Shown here in pieces: positions 39,501 to 52,382 of a DNA stretch of 64,000 bases (the stretch's first letter is position 1; every line of letters begins with the position of its first letter). Made by a program: the position numbers and the translations under genes. The notes beneath the pieces are model-generated. The model ran no database searches, was not told the origin of the DNA, and saw only the letters and a list, made by a program, of their open reading frames with translations. The stretch spans positions 396 to 64,395 of the forward strand of contig VWZS01000202.1 of assembly GCA_013397075.1 (NCBI GenBank). Direction: 5' to 3'. This DNA is from Rhabdornis inornatus (taxonomy: Eukaryota > Chordata > Aves > Passeriformes > Rhabdornithidae).

Positions 39501-42500
39501 TCATGATCTCATTTCACAGTAGAGCTGAAGGTTTATTTACTTACTTCAACAATGAGTTCACTCTTACAATGAGACTCATTTTACTGTCTGACTTTAAGGA
39601 ATGTGAATATTTTTTCAGTCACAAATTCAAACTAGATTGTTGTTTAGTTACTAGAGAGATGTAGTCAACTGAGGCAGATTAATATTAAGTATTAAAAAGT
39701 GAATGTTAACTAGAACGAACTGTCTTTTAATGAGTTACACCAAAAATTACTTGTAGTTGCAACTTCATTAATCTCTGAGCTGAAATACTGATTTAAAGAA
39801 AATTAATCTGTACTGATTACCAAGGGCTGCAGGAACAAAAGAACTTCCAGCAGCAAAATATCCTCAGGTTTGTCCTGTGCTCTCAGAAAATTCAGTCTAA
39901 CTAAAAAGAAGCTGATTACAGCCAAGAAATTCCAACAAGTTAAAGCAGCCCAGCAGAGGAAAATGCCAAAACGCCAGGAGTGAGCATGGGAAGAGTTAAG
40001 GAAGGATCAGCTTCACAAAGAATAAAGATAATAAATATTTCAGTCTTTCTACAGGAAAGCCACTTGTCACAGCAGAACAGGAGCACTCCAGGGATTCACT
40101 ATGGTTGTGCCACGGCCACAGAGCCCAGTCCAAGCATGGAATGTGAAACAGGGTTTGTCACCAGCTCTGTTACACACAGCCCTTCATCACCTTCCTGTCA
40201 TTGAACAAACATCTGCACATTTCTATAGCCAGCAGAACAGCATTGCAAACAATTAATGGAGGATGGGCTCTTAAAGCTGTTTGCATCAAGGGGTTTGGTG
40301 TCCTTCTGGTTTAAATGAAACCAGTGTCTCCTCTTGATGGAAGATTTTCTTCTTGGTTTATATAACAAACATCTGGAGATGCTTTGAGAATGCCAAGGTT
40401 CTTGAAGTGCCAACTTCAGTAGTTTCAACTCATAATAAACAGATTTGTAACACCAACCTGGATCTTTTTTTTATTAAAAACACAAAGCAGCACAAGATCC
40501 AGCTAATTCTTAGAAAATTCTTATTTTTTTGATCCTAATCCTAAGGTGGAGCTCAAAGAAGCTTCAGGTTTACTCCTATGACTCCCTACTAAAAAGCAAA
40601 AGATTGGTTCACAGATTCAACATCACCTCAGGATGCTGGACTTGCTTTTTTTGCCATCTTCATGTTGCAAAGCACGAGTTACAACTGGCACAACCCTAGT
40701 TTGTGTTTAGCAAAGCCCAACTAAGAGCCAAGCTTACTAAAACCAGGCAGACAGCTTGCCCAGGCTGTGCTGCATTACCTTCAGAAGGGGAAGCCAGTTC
40801 CCAGGAGGGAGTAAAAATCTCCTTCAAATCCCTGAGAATGTTATCAGCATTTCTCTCCCTCCCAAGCTGTCCTTGCTTAGGGGTTTTCTCTTGAGCTGCT
40901 GAAATAAAAAGGCCAAAGCAAGCAGGGCACCAAGAGCAGGAGCGTGGCAGGATGGGTAGTGAAGGGATAAAAAAAAGAAAAAATGGAAAGTGAGAAGAAT
41001 GAACATAAAAAAAAAAAAGTTTAACACAGTGAATGAATGCCTCATGTAGCCAGCTGCTGCCATGCACCAGGACAACTCTAATCTGAAAAATGCTGAATTT
41101 CAAATTAAGGAAATGCATAGTCTCTAAGGTTAAGACAGATTAATGCTGCTCTTCCTTCTGGAATTCCTCCTCCACAGCCCAGCATTTCCCAGTTTTTGCC
41201 TGTGTGAGCTATTGCTATGCAAAGCCAGCAGTGCCATTCATCATTCCTGCTTGTAACACATTCTGTAGAACAAACACCCAACCCAGCCAGCCACCAACTT
41301 GGTATTCCCAGCCCACACAAACACTGCAGCCTCACATTTCTGTGCAGCTCAAGGCTCCCTGCTCACACATCCCATCTTGTCCTGTCAAACTGAGGCACTC
41401 TGGCAGCACCAGCTGATATTTTCTCTCAGGGCTTCTCTCACACTCAGCCACAGCAGTTTGCTGAGGTGACTGACAGCACCTTCTCTGCTGCTCTCTCCAG
41501 GAGGAATTCCCCTTCCAGCCCTAAATCCTGGTGTGACACCAGGGCTGACTCAGGACTTTCAGGGGAATGTGCCAGAGGAACAAGGAACTTCCCCTCAGCA
41601 GTGCAGTGCCACCACCAGGAACACATTTATGCTGTTTAGTGGTAGAACTCCTGTATAATCACATATAAACACAGGTTTAGCAGTGCACTGCTCCATGTCA
41701 CAGATTGTTTGGAGTCACTCACCTTTTCCTGTGTTTACAGTAACAATCATTCTCCAGACGCATCACTATTCCAACTTTTGAAAGTCAAAGCACAGAGCAT
41801 TAATCTGCCTTTCAGAACAACACATCTGCCAGAAACTTTTAATTTTAAAATGTACAGAAGTATGACAAGCAAAGGAGAGTTACCCTTCTTAGCTCCTGCT
41901 CTGGAGGAAGCAGTGAAGAACTTCTTCACAGTAGTGACCTTCCTTGTTTTCTCATTGGTTTTCTTTTCCTCAAACTTTGAAAAGGTCAGGGACTGTGCCC
42001 CTTGTGTGCTCTGGCTGCTGGCATAGGCTTCTTCCTCCTCACGCTGGAGCCTGGAGTTATAAAAATACAGCTCTGATTTCAGGGCTGATTTCCTGTGCAG
42101 TCATTAATTACTCATTTGACATGTTAATTCTTCCCTGTGCCTATCTCCCTTCACTGCAGGACACCCACCCTTTCCATGCTGCAGTGGTAAAAGTCACCTT
42201 GCTCTCAAGTCACATTCTGAATTCTCTAAAGGCACAGGGCAGGATTTCCAGCAGGGGATTCATTGCCTTCCTCCCTGCCTCACACTGAGTTCCCCAACCT
42301 GTTACCTCAGGCAGTGCTTCCCCATCTCACAACAGCAAAATACCCTGTCCCAGTCTCAGGAATATTTTGGAAAATAGATCATTGTTGTCATAATCTGCTT
42401 TGGTAATAAATATCTGCTTGAATGGATCAGGAAAAGTTTGAAAGACCAAGTTTTTAATCTGAAGTAGAGAAGGGCAAACTCACCAATCCTGAAACCTTTT

Positions 42501-43631
42501 CTTCCTCCTATGCAGGAGGATTCAAACAGGTTACATTTTATCACCCTTCAAGATGCTGGGAGGCTGAGAAACTGTCTTTAAACACCCCTCGAGCTCGGGA
42601 TGGACCATAAATAGTCTGGGATCTGCAATTTCTTGAGGCAGGAATTGTATTTTATCAGTGCTGACAAGCCTGTCTGTTCACTGCAACAAACAATCACAGC
42701 TTATCTGTGCCTTTAGCATCCCCCAGCTATTGATTAAAGAATTCCTTAAATACCCCACTTTGTTTTAGAGATGATCCAAGACTGGCAGCATAACTATCTG
42801 CCTGAATAATAAAGTTTTTATTAACTGTTTAAGACATTTATGGCAGAGGAACACAATGACACGACCTCTGTGCTGCTACCTCTGAAAACACATCTTCCAT
42901 TTTCAGCGTCAAGCATTTATCACACGAGGAAAACTAGATTGGTTTGCAGAAAATAAGTAATTAGACAATTACCTAAATTAGCAAAGCTAAAGCTTTGACA
43001 TTCTTGGGTTTAAGAATGCAGTTTGAAAGAATGACCACAGACAAGACTAAAACCAGTTTTTAATCAACAGTTGGAATGTAAAACCATGGTGCTGCCTATA
43101 TCCAAGAAAATAATTGCCATCTCCAGAGGGTATTTTAATAAAATATTTCCATTTAACCCTTCTAACTGCTAGATAGAAATACAGATTTGCATATGCAAAT
43201 TAGGCCAAAGTATTCATTGGGAGGTTGGGCTCTGTTTACATTTGTTCCTTCCCAGATTTTTTTTTCAAACCTCTTATACTAGAATGCCATAAATATCCAT
43301 CTTTGCACCAAAAGGAAGGTTTGAATTCCTGCTGGAAAGGTCAAATTGGGGAATTTGTGATGGACATGAGCCACAGCAAACAGGAGTAGGAAACAGGAGG
43401 CAGGGATAGAATTTGATGGAGTCACCCTGAAGGAAGAAAGAAGGTTCTTTACCGCTCTGCCAGCTCCCAATCCTCTTGGATCTGCTTCTGCCTGGCCTTG
43501 TGGTATTCCTCCCTCCAGCACTTGGAGCAAAAGCCCTGCCAAGCAGGATTGCCATAGTAACCACAGCCCTTCTTGCACAGCAGCTCCGACTGATCCACGT
43601 GGATTCCTCTGCGCTCCGATTTCAGGTTCAT
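33577..43631 (-). CDS. RABGEF1: RABGEF1 (Rabex-5), Rab5 guanine nucleotide exchange factor
   Basis: Minus-strand coding exons: 43631-43453, 42050-41884, 38236-38070, 36516-36435, 36083-35951, 35555-35464, 35155-34899 and 33975-33577. They sum to 1,476 bases and 491 residues, the human length as I recall it, with all junctions GT/AG and in phase. Domains: an A20-type zinc finger with C19, C23, C35 and C38, which binds ubiquitin; a charged helix from about residue 60 (LQREEEEA), the ubiquitin-binding MIU region; a helical bundle; the VPS9 domain, about 232-375, with catalytic D313 and Y354 present; and a C-terminal coiled-coil region that in mammals binds Rabaptin-5. The C-terminus is QPQVYAG. 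The family activates Rab5 on early endosomes. The ATG exon has seven untranslated bases before the start codon, after an acceptor at 43,639-43,640. Confidence 0.98.
36517..38069 (-). other. RABGEF1: RABGEF1 intron with CR1 fragment
   Basis: Intron between the exons encoding the helical bundle and the start of the VPS9 part. It contains the CR1 tail at about 37.63-37.76 kb and short A and T runs. No additional exon was seen. Confidence 0.75.
37633..37757 (+). mobile_element. CR1 LINE 3' tail
   Basis: The plus strand reads CTCTGGAAGTATCCAAGGCC, then AGGCTGGATGGG, AACCTGGGTCTG, GTGTCCCTGCCCATGG and CCCTTCCAACCAAAACCACC, the standard 3' end of avian CR1 in sense orientation. The copy is about 125 bases long, 5'-truncated and diverged, and lies antisense to RABGEF1 in its intron. 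Confidence 0.88.
38237..41883 (-). other. RABGEF1: RABGEF1 intron, no further exon seen
   Basis: A 3.6-kb intron between the exons at 41,884-42,050 and 38,070-38,236. None of its open frames has a conserved peptide with splice sites. Much of 39,200-40,000 is AT-rich and non-repetitive. Confidence 0.7.
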
Positions 43632-43818
43632 TTTCCTCCTGCCGGAACAGGAGAAGGGTTCAAAACACGAAGGTGGCAGCAGCCTGCTAGAAATCATTGC
43701 TGAGGGTTTGCCTTTGGAAAGGAGTCACCTGCCTGAATTATTTAACAGCTCCACAGCAACCAAAGGAATGCCACCGGAGGACAGGCACAGTTACATAACC
43801 AGGAGCCCCAAAGGCAGG

Positions 43819-44347
43819 GGAGCACGAGCAGATCTCTGTAGGGCTGTGACCCTCACACAGCTCCAGAGAGTGGCCCAGGGAACCAGTGACAGTCCCACAG
43901 CCAGGGGACAAACTGCCAAGGCACATCTCTGTAGGGTTGTGACCCTCACACAGCTCCAGAGACTGGCCCAGGGCAGCAATGACAGTCCCACAGCACATCC
44001 TTGCAGTGACAGTCCCACAGCCAGGGGACAAACTGCCAAGGCACATCTCCGTAGGGTTGTGACCCTCACACAGCTCCAGAGACTGGCCCAGGGCAGCAAT
44101 GACACTCCCATGGCACATTCTTGCAGTGACAGTCCCACACTAGGGGACAAATTGCTAAGGCACATCTTTGTAGGGCTGTGACCCTCACACAGCTCCAGAA
44201 AGTGTCCCAGGGAACCAGTGACAGTCCCACAGCCAGGGGACAAATTGCCAAGGCACATTTTTGCAGGGCTGAAACCTGCACACAGCTCCAGAACGTGGCT
44301 CAGGGAATGAGTGACAGTCCCACAGCCAAGGGACAAAGGCCCAAGGC
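43819..44347. repeat. Minisatellite with alternating 93- and 120-bp units
   Basis: Five copies of a unit beginning TGTGACCCTCACACAGCTCC start at 43,845, 43,938, 44,058, 44,177 and 44,270. The spacings are therefore 93, 120, 119 and 93 bases. The longer units carry an extra insert of about 27 bases that repeats TTGCAGTGACAGTCCCAC. The array begins about 180 bases upstream of the RABGEF1 ATG exon, inside intron 1. Confidence 0.92.
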
Positions 44348-47300
44348 TCTGCTCTCACCTCGTTCTGACAGCCAGAGCATAAAGCAGTGGGGAGAAAAAA
44401 AAGAAATAAAGTTCCAAAAACCAACTAAGGGAGCACACAGAATATCTCGTGCTCTGAGACAGAACACAGAGCCACACTGGTGAGGCTTCAGGGATCTTTG
44501 GCCTCCAAAAATGTCTCCAGGGCCCAGTGAGGAATCCCAGCTGGGCACATCCCCAAATCCTGCAGGTCCTGCCAGAGCTGAACTGCCTGCCTGCACACAG
44601 CACAGCTCTGGGGTTTGTATTTAGTGCCTGCAACAAAAAGATTCTCCTGCCCACACCAGCACTGCCAGGCCTGTCCTGGAGCATGCAGTGAGCATCCAGC
44701 CTTCCTTTCCTGACAGAAAGCATCCCACATCCCAGCTCCCTGCTTCCCATGGGAAATGCTGGAGTCATTTCAGGAGAAAAGCAGCACAGGATCGTGTGCA
44801 CCAGCAAGGTTAAGGTGTGCATATTAAAATATTGACATTTGGATTGCAATACTGACAAACATAGACAGCAGAGATAGCACAGCCAGGTTCTGCCCAGCAA
44901 ATCCAGCCCCTTTTCCTTCCTGCCATTCCAGAGGTGCCACGTGTGGAAAGTGAGAGGAAAAGGGATTTTCTCAAACTGAAGAACAGCAGTAACTGAGTCA
45001 GAGTTATCTTCTTTTCCCCTGAAATTCCACCCCAAACTCTGCTCTGGATCATCCAGCAGAAGATGGAATATGCACAAATGTCACTGAGAGTTTTCTGCTA
45101 CAGGAAGTTCCAGCTCTTTTGTTCCAAGCTCAATTATCTGTTTTAAAAGACTGATAATGTTTAACATTTCCCATTAATCTAATCAAGTTATTTTAAGCAA
45201 AGTAACAGGAAACACACAATTTTCTCCGAGGGGAGAACAAACTCAATATTCCATCTTATCTATGTAAGTATTAAGATTTCTTCTACTTTTCTATTCTTGA
45301 AAGAAATAATGAGTTTGTAAAAATAGCCTAAAAATAGTTTCATTGTAGAGACATGCATATTAAAGGAATCAATTTCTTAATGACATAATTTATATCTATG
45401 TGTTCTCATTTTTACAGATGGGAGAGCAGCTGAATACTTTCCTTTCTTTCCCACCGAAATGTCTGACAGACAATATTGTGCTGCTGCAGAGCAAAATGGA
45501 AAAACAAACAAACAAAAAAGGGATATTTTAAATATTTAAGAGCTTTACTTCATTCCCATATGCAGAAATAACTGAGAAAGATAAATACGTTGCTTTCACA
45601 AAAATCTTTTGGTTTAATTTCCTGACTTCTCAAGGAAGGTCTGCGTGGGAGCTCCTGGCTGCCAACACCTCCAGGCTCAGAAATTAAACTTTCAGTGTGT
45701 GTCAGCTGCACAGCCTGGGCAGGAATTGCATTTTTTTGCAGGATTTGCACACTCAGGCCATTCCCAGAGCATCACTCATGTCCTTGAGCAACAATTCTGA
45801 AAAAAAGGGGAAGCAAAAGTCTGAAACTCTTCACTGACTCAGTTTCAAGACTACTTCCTAAAAGCAGAGGCTGCAGCAGCATTTTGGCCAGAGATCTCTA
45901 TTGCAGGTGCCTGTCCTAGAAAAAAATATGCATGAAGTGTTTAATTGCCATTAATGTGAAGCTGATAAGTCAATGTTTTCACTGTAAACCACAAAGACAC
46001 AATAAATAAAAACATTCTCATATCACAAACTTCCCAGAAATTTTACAGGGATCTCTGCCACCCAAGGAAATAAAATCCTGTCACTCAGAACAGAGTTACA
46101 ACTCTGGAATTGTAATAATTCCAAGAATTTAGGTGTCTGCTCTTATTCCAAAGCACTATATTCCACTCTAATTTGAGAATTAAAGGAGTAGAATGAAATA
46201 CCTGCCCCAGCTTGTCTCCCAGCCCAACATCTGAAACCACAGCGTGGTTTCTCTGCCACTTGGGCATTTTCACCCCTCCAGAGAGGCACAAAAATCATCT
46301 TTGTGCCCACAGAGCTTCACCCCCACAGTGCCAGCCTTCCCTCTGGCATCCTGTGTGAACATTAAACTGAAAATAAAGTTCTGCTCAGCCTCCAAGCTCA
46401 GCAGCTTTGCCCAGAGTGAGCAAAGCAGGGCTGCAAGGAGCTGCAGAGCCAGGAGCCCTCCCCTCCCTGGGAGTGTCTGCAGCGCCACCAGCTCAGATGT
46501 GGGGACACAGGAGTCACCCTGACCCACAGCAAGGATCACATGCTGCACACTAAGCTCAGACTTGCACACAGAAAAGGTCATTGCAAAACCAAAAAGTTTC
46601 CCAGCTGATTTCTGCGGTTCAGCATTAATATTTTAATGAAGAAAACAACCTGGTTGTTGATAAAATGAATGTGAAAAAAACCCTCTCAAATTAATTTTTG
46701 ATAAGTAAATCACTTCTTACGTTATAATCTTACATAATCAAAATGTTTTGTTGGAATTGTTGAGTTCCAAAATGCTTTTTTCTCCTTTCTCTGCTCCCTT
46801 GTCTCCCTTGCACTCCAGCTAAAGGTGATTGATTATTCCTTATCCAACAATCCTCAGAGTGTTTGCACAGCCACACCACACATTTTGCATGGTCAGATCT
46901 CTTATTTTCACTCTTGCCCTGAATAATGGCCTGTTCAAAGCTCACTTCTAACATAATTCAAAGGAAAAAAACAATTTTGTTGTTTTTCTGGAATTGGAGA
47001 GCAGGCAACTCCAAACACCTTTACACCCCCTGCTCACTGAGAAGCCAGAAAAACATAAGGAAGGTGACAAACATCCACATTTTAAAAAAAAAAAAATCTC
47101 CAATCCAGAAGTACAACAAAGTACCAGAAGATCATAAATAACATTAACTCCTACAATTTGGAGAGGTGCTTTGCACCAAACATCCTTCTTGCATCTCCTG
47201 TATCCCAGTTAAAGCACTTCAAGAAACACCACATCTCCCTCCCAGGAGCAAAAATTCAATGTAATTTAAAATACATTCACCCACTGCTTTGCTTAGTGAG

Positions 47301-50300
47301 TGTTTCAAAAGGCTCTGCTGTGAATATCAGCAGGGAAGGCAAAGTGACACCTCACAAACACCACGGGACAGAAACTTCCTTTGAGCATTTCTGTGCCAGG
47401 GCCAGACCTCATCACACCTTAATATCTGTGTTAATCAGCAACACCCCTTTGAAGAGTTTGGAAAAAAGAATGGGCTCTTAGATTTAGTTATTAATTTATA
47501 AAATGCCTTTACTTAATGTTGCTTATTTGCAAGTAAAGGATTCTGGTCTCCTGTTCTCCACTGAAATGGGAAAATGGGAATCACCTAACTACGATTTTCT
47601 AAATTTTCTCTTTTTTAATGATTTTTAAAGTGCACCTCACACCCCATGGGTGGCTCCTGAGGGATTTATTTGGGATAATCACAGCCTGGAAAGGTGTCCC
47701 ACTGCTGGCTGTGGACACCAAAATGCTCCCTGTCTTACTGCCACGAGAATTCCCAGTTGGAACCTCCATGTTCTGCATGTCCAGCTTTATTTTTCCAAAT
47801 TCTACTGCAATCAAAAGGCAACAAGGGCTATGATTCATATTAAATCAGATCTATCTGCAGGGCTGCACATCAAAGGTCTCTAATGACAGATCAGATTTGC
47901 TCCAGCTTTTTTAGAGCATCTCACACGAGTTTTGTTATGATGGAAAAAAACCCCAAATCACTGTGGTTTAATTCAAAATTAGCTTTCTACTGGCTTTAAT
48001 GCAATTTATTCTGAAGCTCTCAAATACATCTCCCTATCAACAGATTTTTCTTGCTGTACTCACACTTATATAATAATTTTTCTTTTTATTCACCCATTTA
48101 GAGCAAACACCTTTTAAAAAGGGCAGCACCAACTCAGAGACTTCTCATTCTTGCTTACCCCCCTCAATTTTGTCCTGTCAAGTTTTTCACCCAAGAAGAA
48201 CCTCCAACAAATCACAGCTCTCCCTGCAGAAAATGGGGACTCACAGAATATTTTTCAGGAAGGACAAAGCAGCTGCCTGCCCTCTGTAAAGTTGAAACTG
48301 AGAACATATGCAAACACTGCAGGAACCCAAACCAGTAAAACAAACTTTGCTGCAAAATGTTCTGGCTGAGAGTCACTTCACTTTCCCTGTCACACACTTT
48401 GAACCAACACAGAGAGAGTTCAGACACAGGAAACACCAATTTTGTTCCAAGCCCATAAATCCCAATATTTTTGCCAGTATTCCACATAGGGAACTGAAGG
48501 AGCAGCAATCATTCCTCCAGAACTTTGGGCCTTTTGTAGCTCAGTAACAGCAAAATACTAAATTCTAATTTTCACACAGTGCAAGAAAAATTCATATTAA
48601 ACCTATTAAACCAGGTATCAGCCACAACAAAGAGCAGATGCATCCTCACCTTTTATGTGGTAGGAATAAAAGGACTCCTCCGACCCAAACTGGATCCATC
48701 ACCTGGGGCTGTTCTAATGCACACATGAAAGATCAAACTTATGTAATACCTTTTTTTTCAGCAAGAAACACAAGAAATTCTCGCAGCGCAAAGGCTGCAG
48801 CCACAGCTTTGGCTTGGGGAAAAGCACTGGGTGAAAGATGCTTTAGGAGCAGCACAGATTCACCACAAGCTCCAACACCCCCAGCTTGTTTTTCTGGTTC
48901 TTTTCCACCCGTTGCCTTGCAAAATTATCTGTACCTTTATTATGAGTGCACATTGTGAGAAGGAATCAGCTGGGTCATAAACTATTTATTAGTCCTGGAT
49001 TGCTGAGGTCACCTTTGAGAGAGCTGCTTGGAAAAGCTCATATTCAAAGCTGAACAGAAAGGGTCTTGCTTAATCAATCAATAAACACCTTCAGTAAGAG
49101 CTAATTGCAATCAATTTATAATTATTACAAGCTGTGAAGAACAGTTTTTAAGTAACTCCACAAACTAATGCTGGAAATTAAAAGAGTTTTAATTCTATAA
49201 TTGAAGTTCTATAATGAGATTCAGTATTGGTAACAACTTAATTAAATGTATTTAAAACCAGCAAAACACAGACCGGGAACAGGCAGGTATGGTTTGGGTT
49301 GTTGGTAAGTTTTGGTTTCTTTTTATTGTTGGTTTGCTTTTTTCCTCCCTCCCTAAAATTTTCTCCCCTCAAAAAAAAAACAACAAAAAAAACTTGGTAC
49401 AGGTATTAGCAACAACCTACAGCAATCTTTTCACTGGGCTGATGCAAATGTGATTGAGCTCTTCAAAAGTCACTCTAGCACTTAATGAGCAATTTGAATT
49501 CTAATTCAAAAACATCAAAGTGCCCCAAAGTTCACCGTGAACTCACTGCAACTCTCTGGTCGTTTATGGCCATTGCCAGAAATGGCATTTGAAAGCAGGA
49601 AAAAATAAAAAGAAAACCACAGAAGCCTCCAAAATACAATTCTTACATGAACTGCTGTTGGTTCACATTTTACCTGAATACTCCATCATAATTCAGAACA
49701 AGACAGCAGCCAGCAACTTTAATTACTAAAAGCAGATTTATAAGGTAGGTTAGAAAGTGCACCAAAACTGAGGGGTGGAAGGATGGAGTCAAGCTGTATT
49801 TGGTATTTTGCCAAAGGAAAAGTGCCCTTAAAATGTATTTTTTCCAAAGATCCACTGACGCAAACGCCCCAAAATTCTGAAGAGCAGCAACCTACGTGCT
49901 GAAAGAGTCGTGATTCAGGTGCAACCCCAAACACTCAGGCGTGTAATTAGCAGCAGGGTAATTAACCATGAGCTAATTTCCTCCCAAGGAAAGGGTGGGG
50001 CAAGATGAGCTCAGGCTCCAGAACAGAAAATACAAAAGCCATTAGACAAGCGGGGAATTAGGCAAGAAAGCCGGGTGTTATCTCTGCAGTGCTCGCACTT
50101 TTAATGTGCATCTCCCTTGCAATGACAGGATTTCAGCTGCAGCAGTTGTAAGATAAACAGTGCAGGCTACTCAAAAATAGTCCCAAGAAAAGAAACAGTC
50201 ACCGCTCTGATGAGCAACCACCTCAAACAAACCACAGAGCTGGGTCCTGGTGTTCAGGGGGAAAATTGCAGCCACTGCTACAAACCTCCAAAGTCCTCAC

Positions 50301-51563
50301 GGCCACAAGGCTCCAGCTCAATTTCCTCAGCTTGGAGTTGTGCTTTCCCTTCAAATGTCAGCACAAGCCTGCGGGTGCAGGTTTGGTTTGTCACTTCAAA
50401 TGATCAGGCTGTGTCTCACCATCTCCATGTGACCCGCAGCTGTGCTTCAAACGAAATCACAGGAAACTTCTAAAAACTCTTTGTGCTGCTTGATCGGGAA
50501 TTCAGGTCAGAATAAAGAAAAGATTAGCTTAAACTGCTAAAATCTCCTCAGAAACAGCAGCAACAGGCTCCTACACACTATTTCCTGCCAAGCACACTCA
50601 CCTGGACACAGATGGAAATTAAGTTGCCTTAAACTCCAGAGAAAAACTTCAATATATACACTTTGTACCTGACTTGTTATAAGTGGCATTTTAACAGGGC
50701 TTCACAAGCAAGACTTCTAGGTCTAGTTTTAGATCACAAGTGGTTAATCATCAGAAAAAAAGGTCTCGAGCATAATTGGGGATTACACAGCAAGGAAAGA
50801 AGGAGCTGAGAAAGCTAGAACAGCCTTAAATAACACCACAAAACAAAATTAAAGATCAGAATCACGGACCGTCTTCAAGCTTATAATCAGATTGTTATAT
50901 AAAGCAATCTCAGGAATTGGTATAGTTGGTTTTGTATACTATTCTCCCTTTCTACCGTATGTTGTTTTGGGCTTTTTCTTTATCAGCAAAACATTCCACT
51001 GAGCTACAATTCTCTTCCTAATCCTCCCTGCTTCAAAAAACACTTGTGTAACCGTGTCCAGAAGGCCAGCACATCCAACTCCTGAGCAAAGCACTGTTCA
51101 CGGAAAATACCTCATCCTTCTACACTGGTCTGATTTGGTCACTGGTCTCAAAAAAGCGCTGGGTAACTGGAAAACCAAAATCAGCTCAGTTCAGTTCCCA
51201 AAGTCCTGGTGTGAGGAATTTCACTCGTGTTTCAAATGAGCCCAAATAACAAAAGTATGACAAGTCAATGGCAGATTTAAATCACAACCTCCACAATGCC
51301 ACCATTTCTCCCAAAATCGTCCAGTGCTGCTAATTCCCAGCACTGGGCCCCCCTCAGCCAAACAAAAAAATACCAATTTAATTTGGCCTGTAAAACCTTC
51401 CCAGTGAACCCAGCAGCAGGATTTCAGACAGCACTGAGCCACCCCCTCAGAGAATTTCTTTGGTAATTCGAGCACATCATTCATCTCTCGGTATCTCACA
51501 CCCTCCCGGAGCCACTCCCTGCTTCAAGGGAACAGCCCGAACTCTCCAGGGCTACAAGCAGCC

Positions 51564-52150
51564 ACGAACACCCACAAAAGCATCCAAAACGCACTGCTCA
51601 GCATCTTAAATATTCTCTGAACTTCACCTGGCTTCACTTTAAAGGACTTTGATCCTCAGCTGTTCACTGAGAAGCCGGGCAGGGACAATACTTACAAGAA
51701 AAAAGCCAAAACCTCATTGATCCTCAAGGAACTCATCAGGAAAACAGGTTGGGGGACTATTGGTAAAGCTATCAGTGACACCTGCACTCTATTAAGCACA
51801 GATCCATGGAATTAATTAAAATACATAGATTATAAAAATTAGCGTTAGGAGCTGCACATGAAGGAGGGCGAACACCCACAAAAGCATTCAAAACACACCG
51901 CTCAGCATCTTAAAAATTCTCTAAACTTCCCCCGGCTTGAGCTTAAAGGACTTTAATCCTCAGCCGGGCAGCGGCCATACTTACAAAAAAAAAGCCAAAA
52001 ACTCCTTGACCCACAGGGAACTCATGAGGAAAACAGGCTGGGGGGACATAGTGGCAAAGCTGTCAGTGCCACCTGCACCCTGTTAACTACCAGCACAGAC
52101 ACATCGAATGAAAATACATATATATAGAATAAAAATTAGTTGTAGGAGCT
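51564..52150. repeat. Two-copy tandem duplication of about 303 bp
   Basis: The segment starting GAACACCCACAAAAGCAT at 51,566 is repeated from 51,870. Both copies share CTCAGCATCTTAAA, GGAACTCAT, GGAAAACAGG and AGGAGCTG landmarks in the same order, and they differ by many substitutions and small indels. Each contains a minus-strand GTAAGTAT, a donor-like motif, near 51,690 and 51,979. The duplication abuts the RABGEF1 CpG island on its downstream side. Confidence 0.85.
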
Positions 52151-52328
52151 GTACACGGAGGAGGAAGGCGGCTTGCCAAGTTTCCGCATATCCCGGTGTT
52201 TATCGCGTGTTTATCCCGCTCGCTGCCCATCAGGGATTCCCTCACCAGGCCCAAGGCGGCAGCGGGGCCGGTGTGAAGCCCCTCAGAGGGCGGACACCGA
52301 GCCCCGACCCTCAGGCCGAGCTATAACC

Positions 52329-52361
52329 GGGGGGACACCGGGGGGACACCGGGGGGACCCG
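52329..52361 (+). repeat. GGGGGGACACC triplicated repeat, G-quadruplex candidate
   Basis: Three direct copies of an 11-base unit containing runs of six G, just inside RABGEF1 intron 1. The G-runs are on the template strand of the gene and could fold into a quadruplex; folding is inferred, not shown. Confidence 0.7.
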
Positions 52362-52382
52362 CTGTCCCCGCCGGGCCCTCAC

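Larger units (their letters stand above)
43639..52382 (-). other. RABGEF1: RABGEF1 intron 1
   Basis: An 8.7-kb intron between the non-coding first exon and the ATG exon. It contains the minisatellite at 43.82-44.35 kb and a 303-bp tandem duplication at 51.56-52.14 kb. The remainder shows no coding exon. The segment 49,060-49,260 is AT-rich with several TAATT/ATTA motifs and could be a regulatory element. Confidence 0.65.

Noticed and set aside
40696..41118. Possible extra RABGEF1 exon at 40.7-41.1 kb
   Set aside because: No conserved peptide is present, and the flanking exons (41,884 and 38,236) join in phase to give the 491-residue protein without it.
43738..44336. Cys/Leu-rich minus-strand frames of 126-181 codons
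   Set aside because: They follow the 93/120-bp intronic minisatellite, and their peptide repeats have the same period as the DNA repeats.
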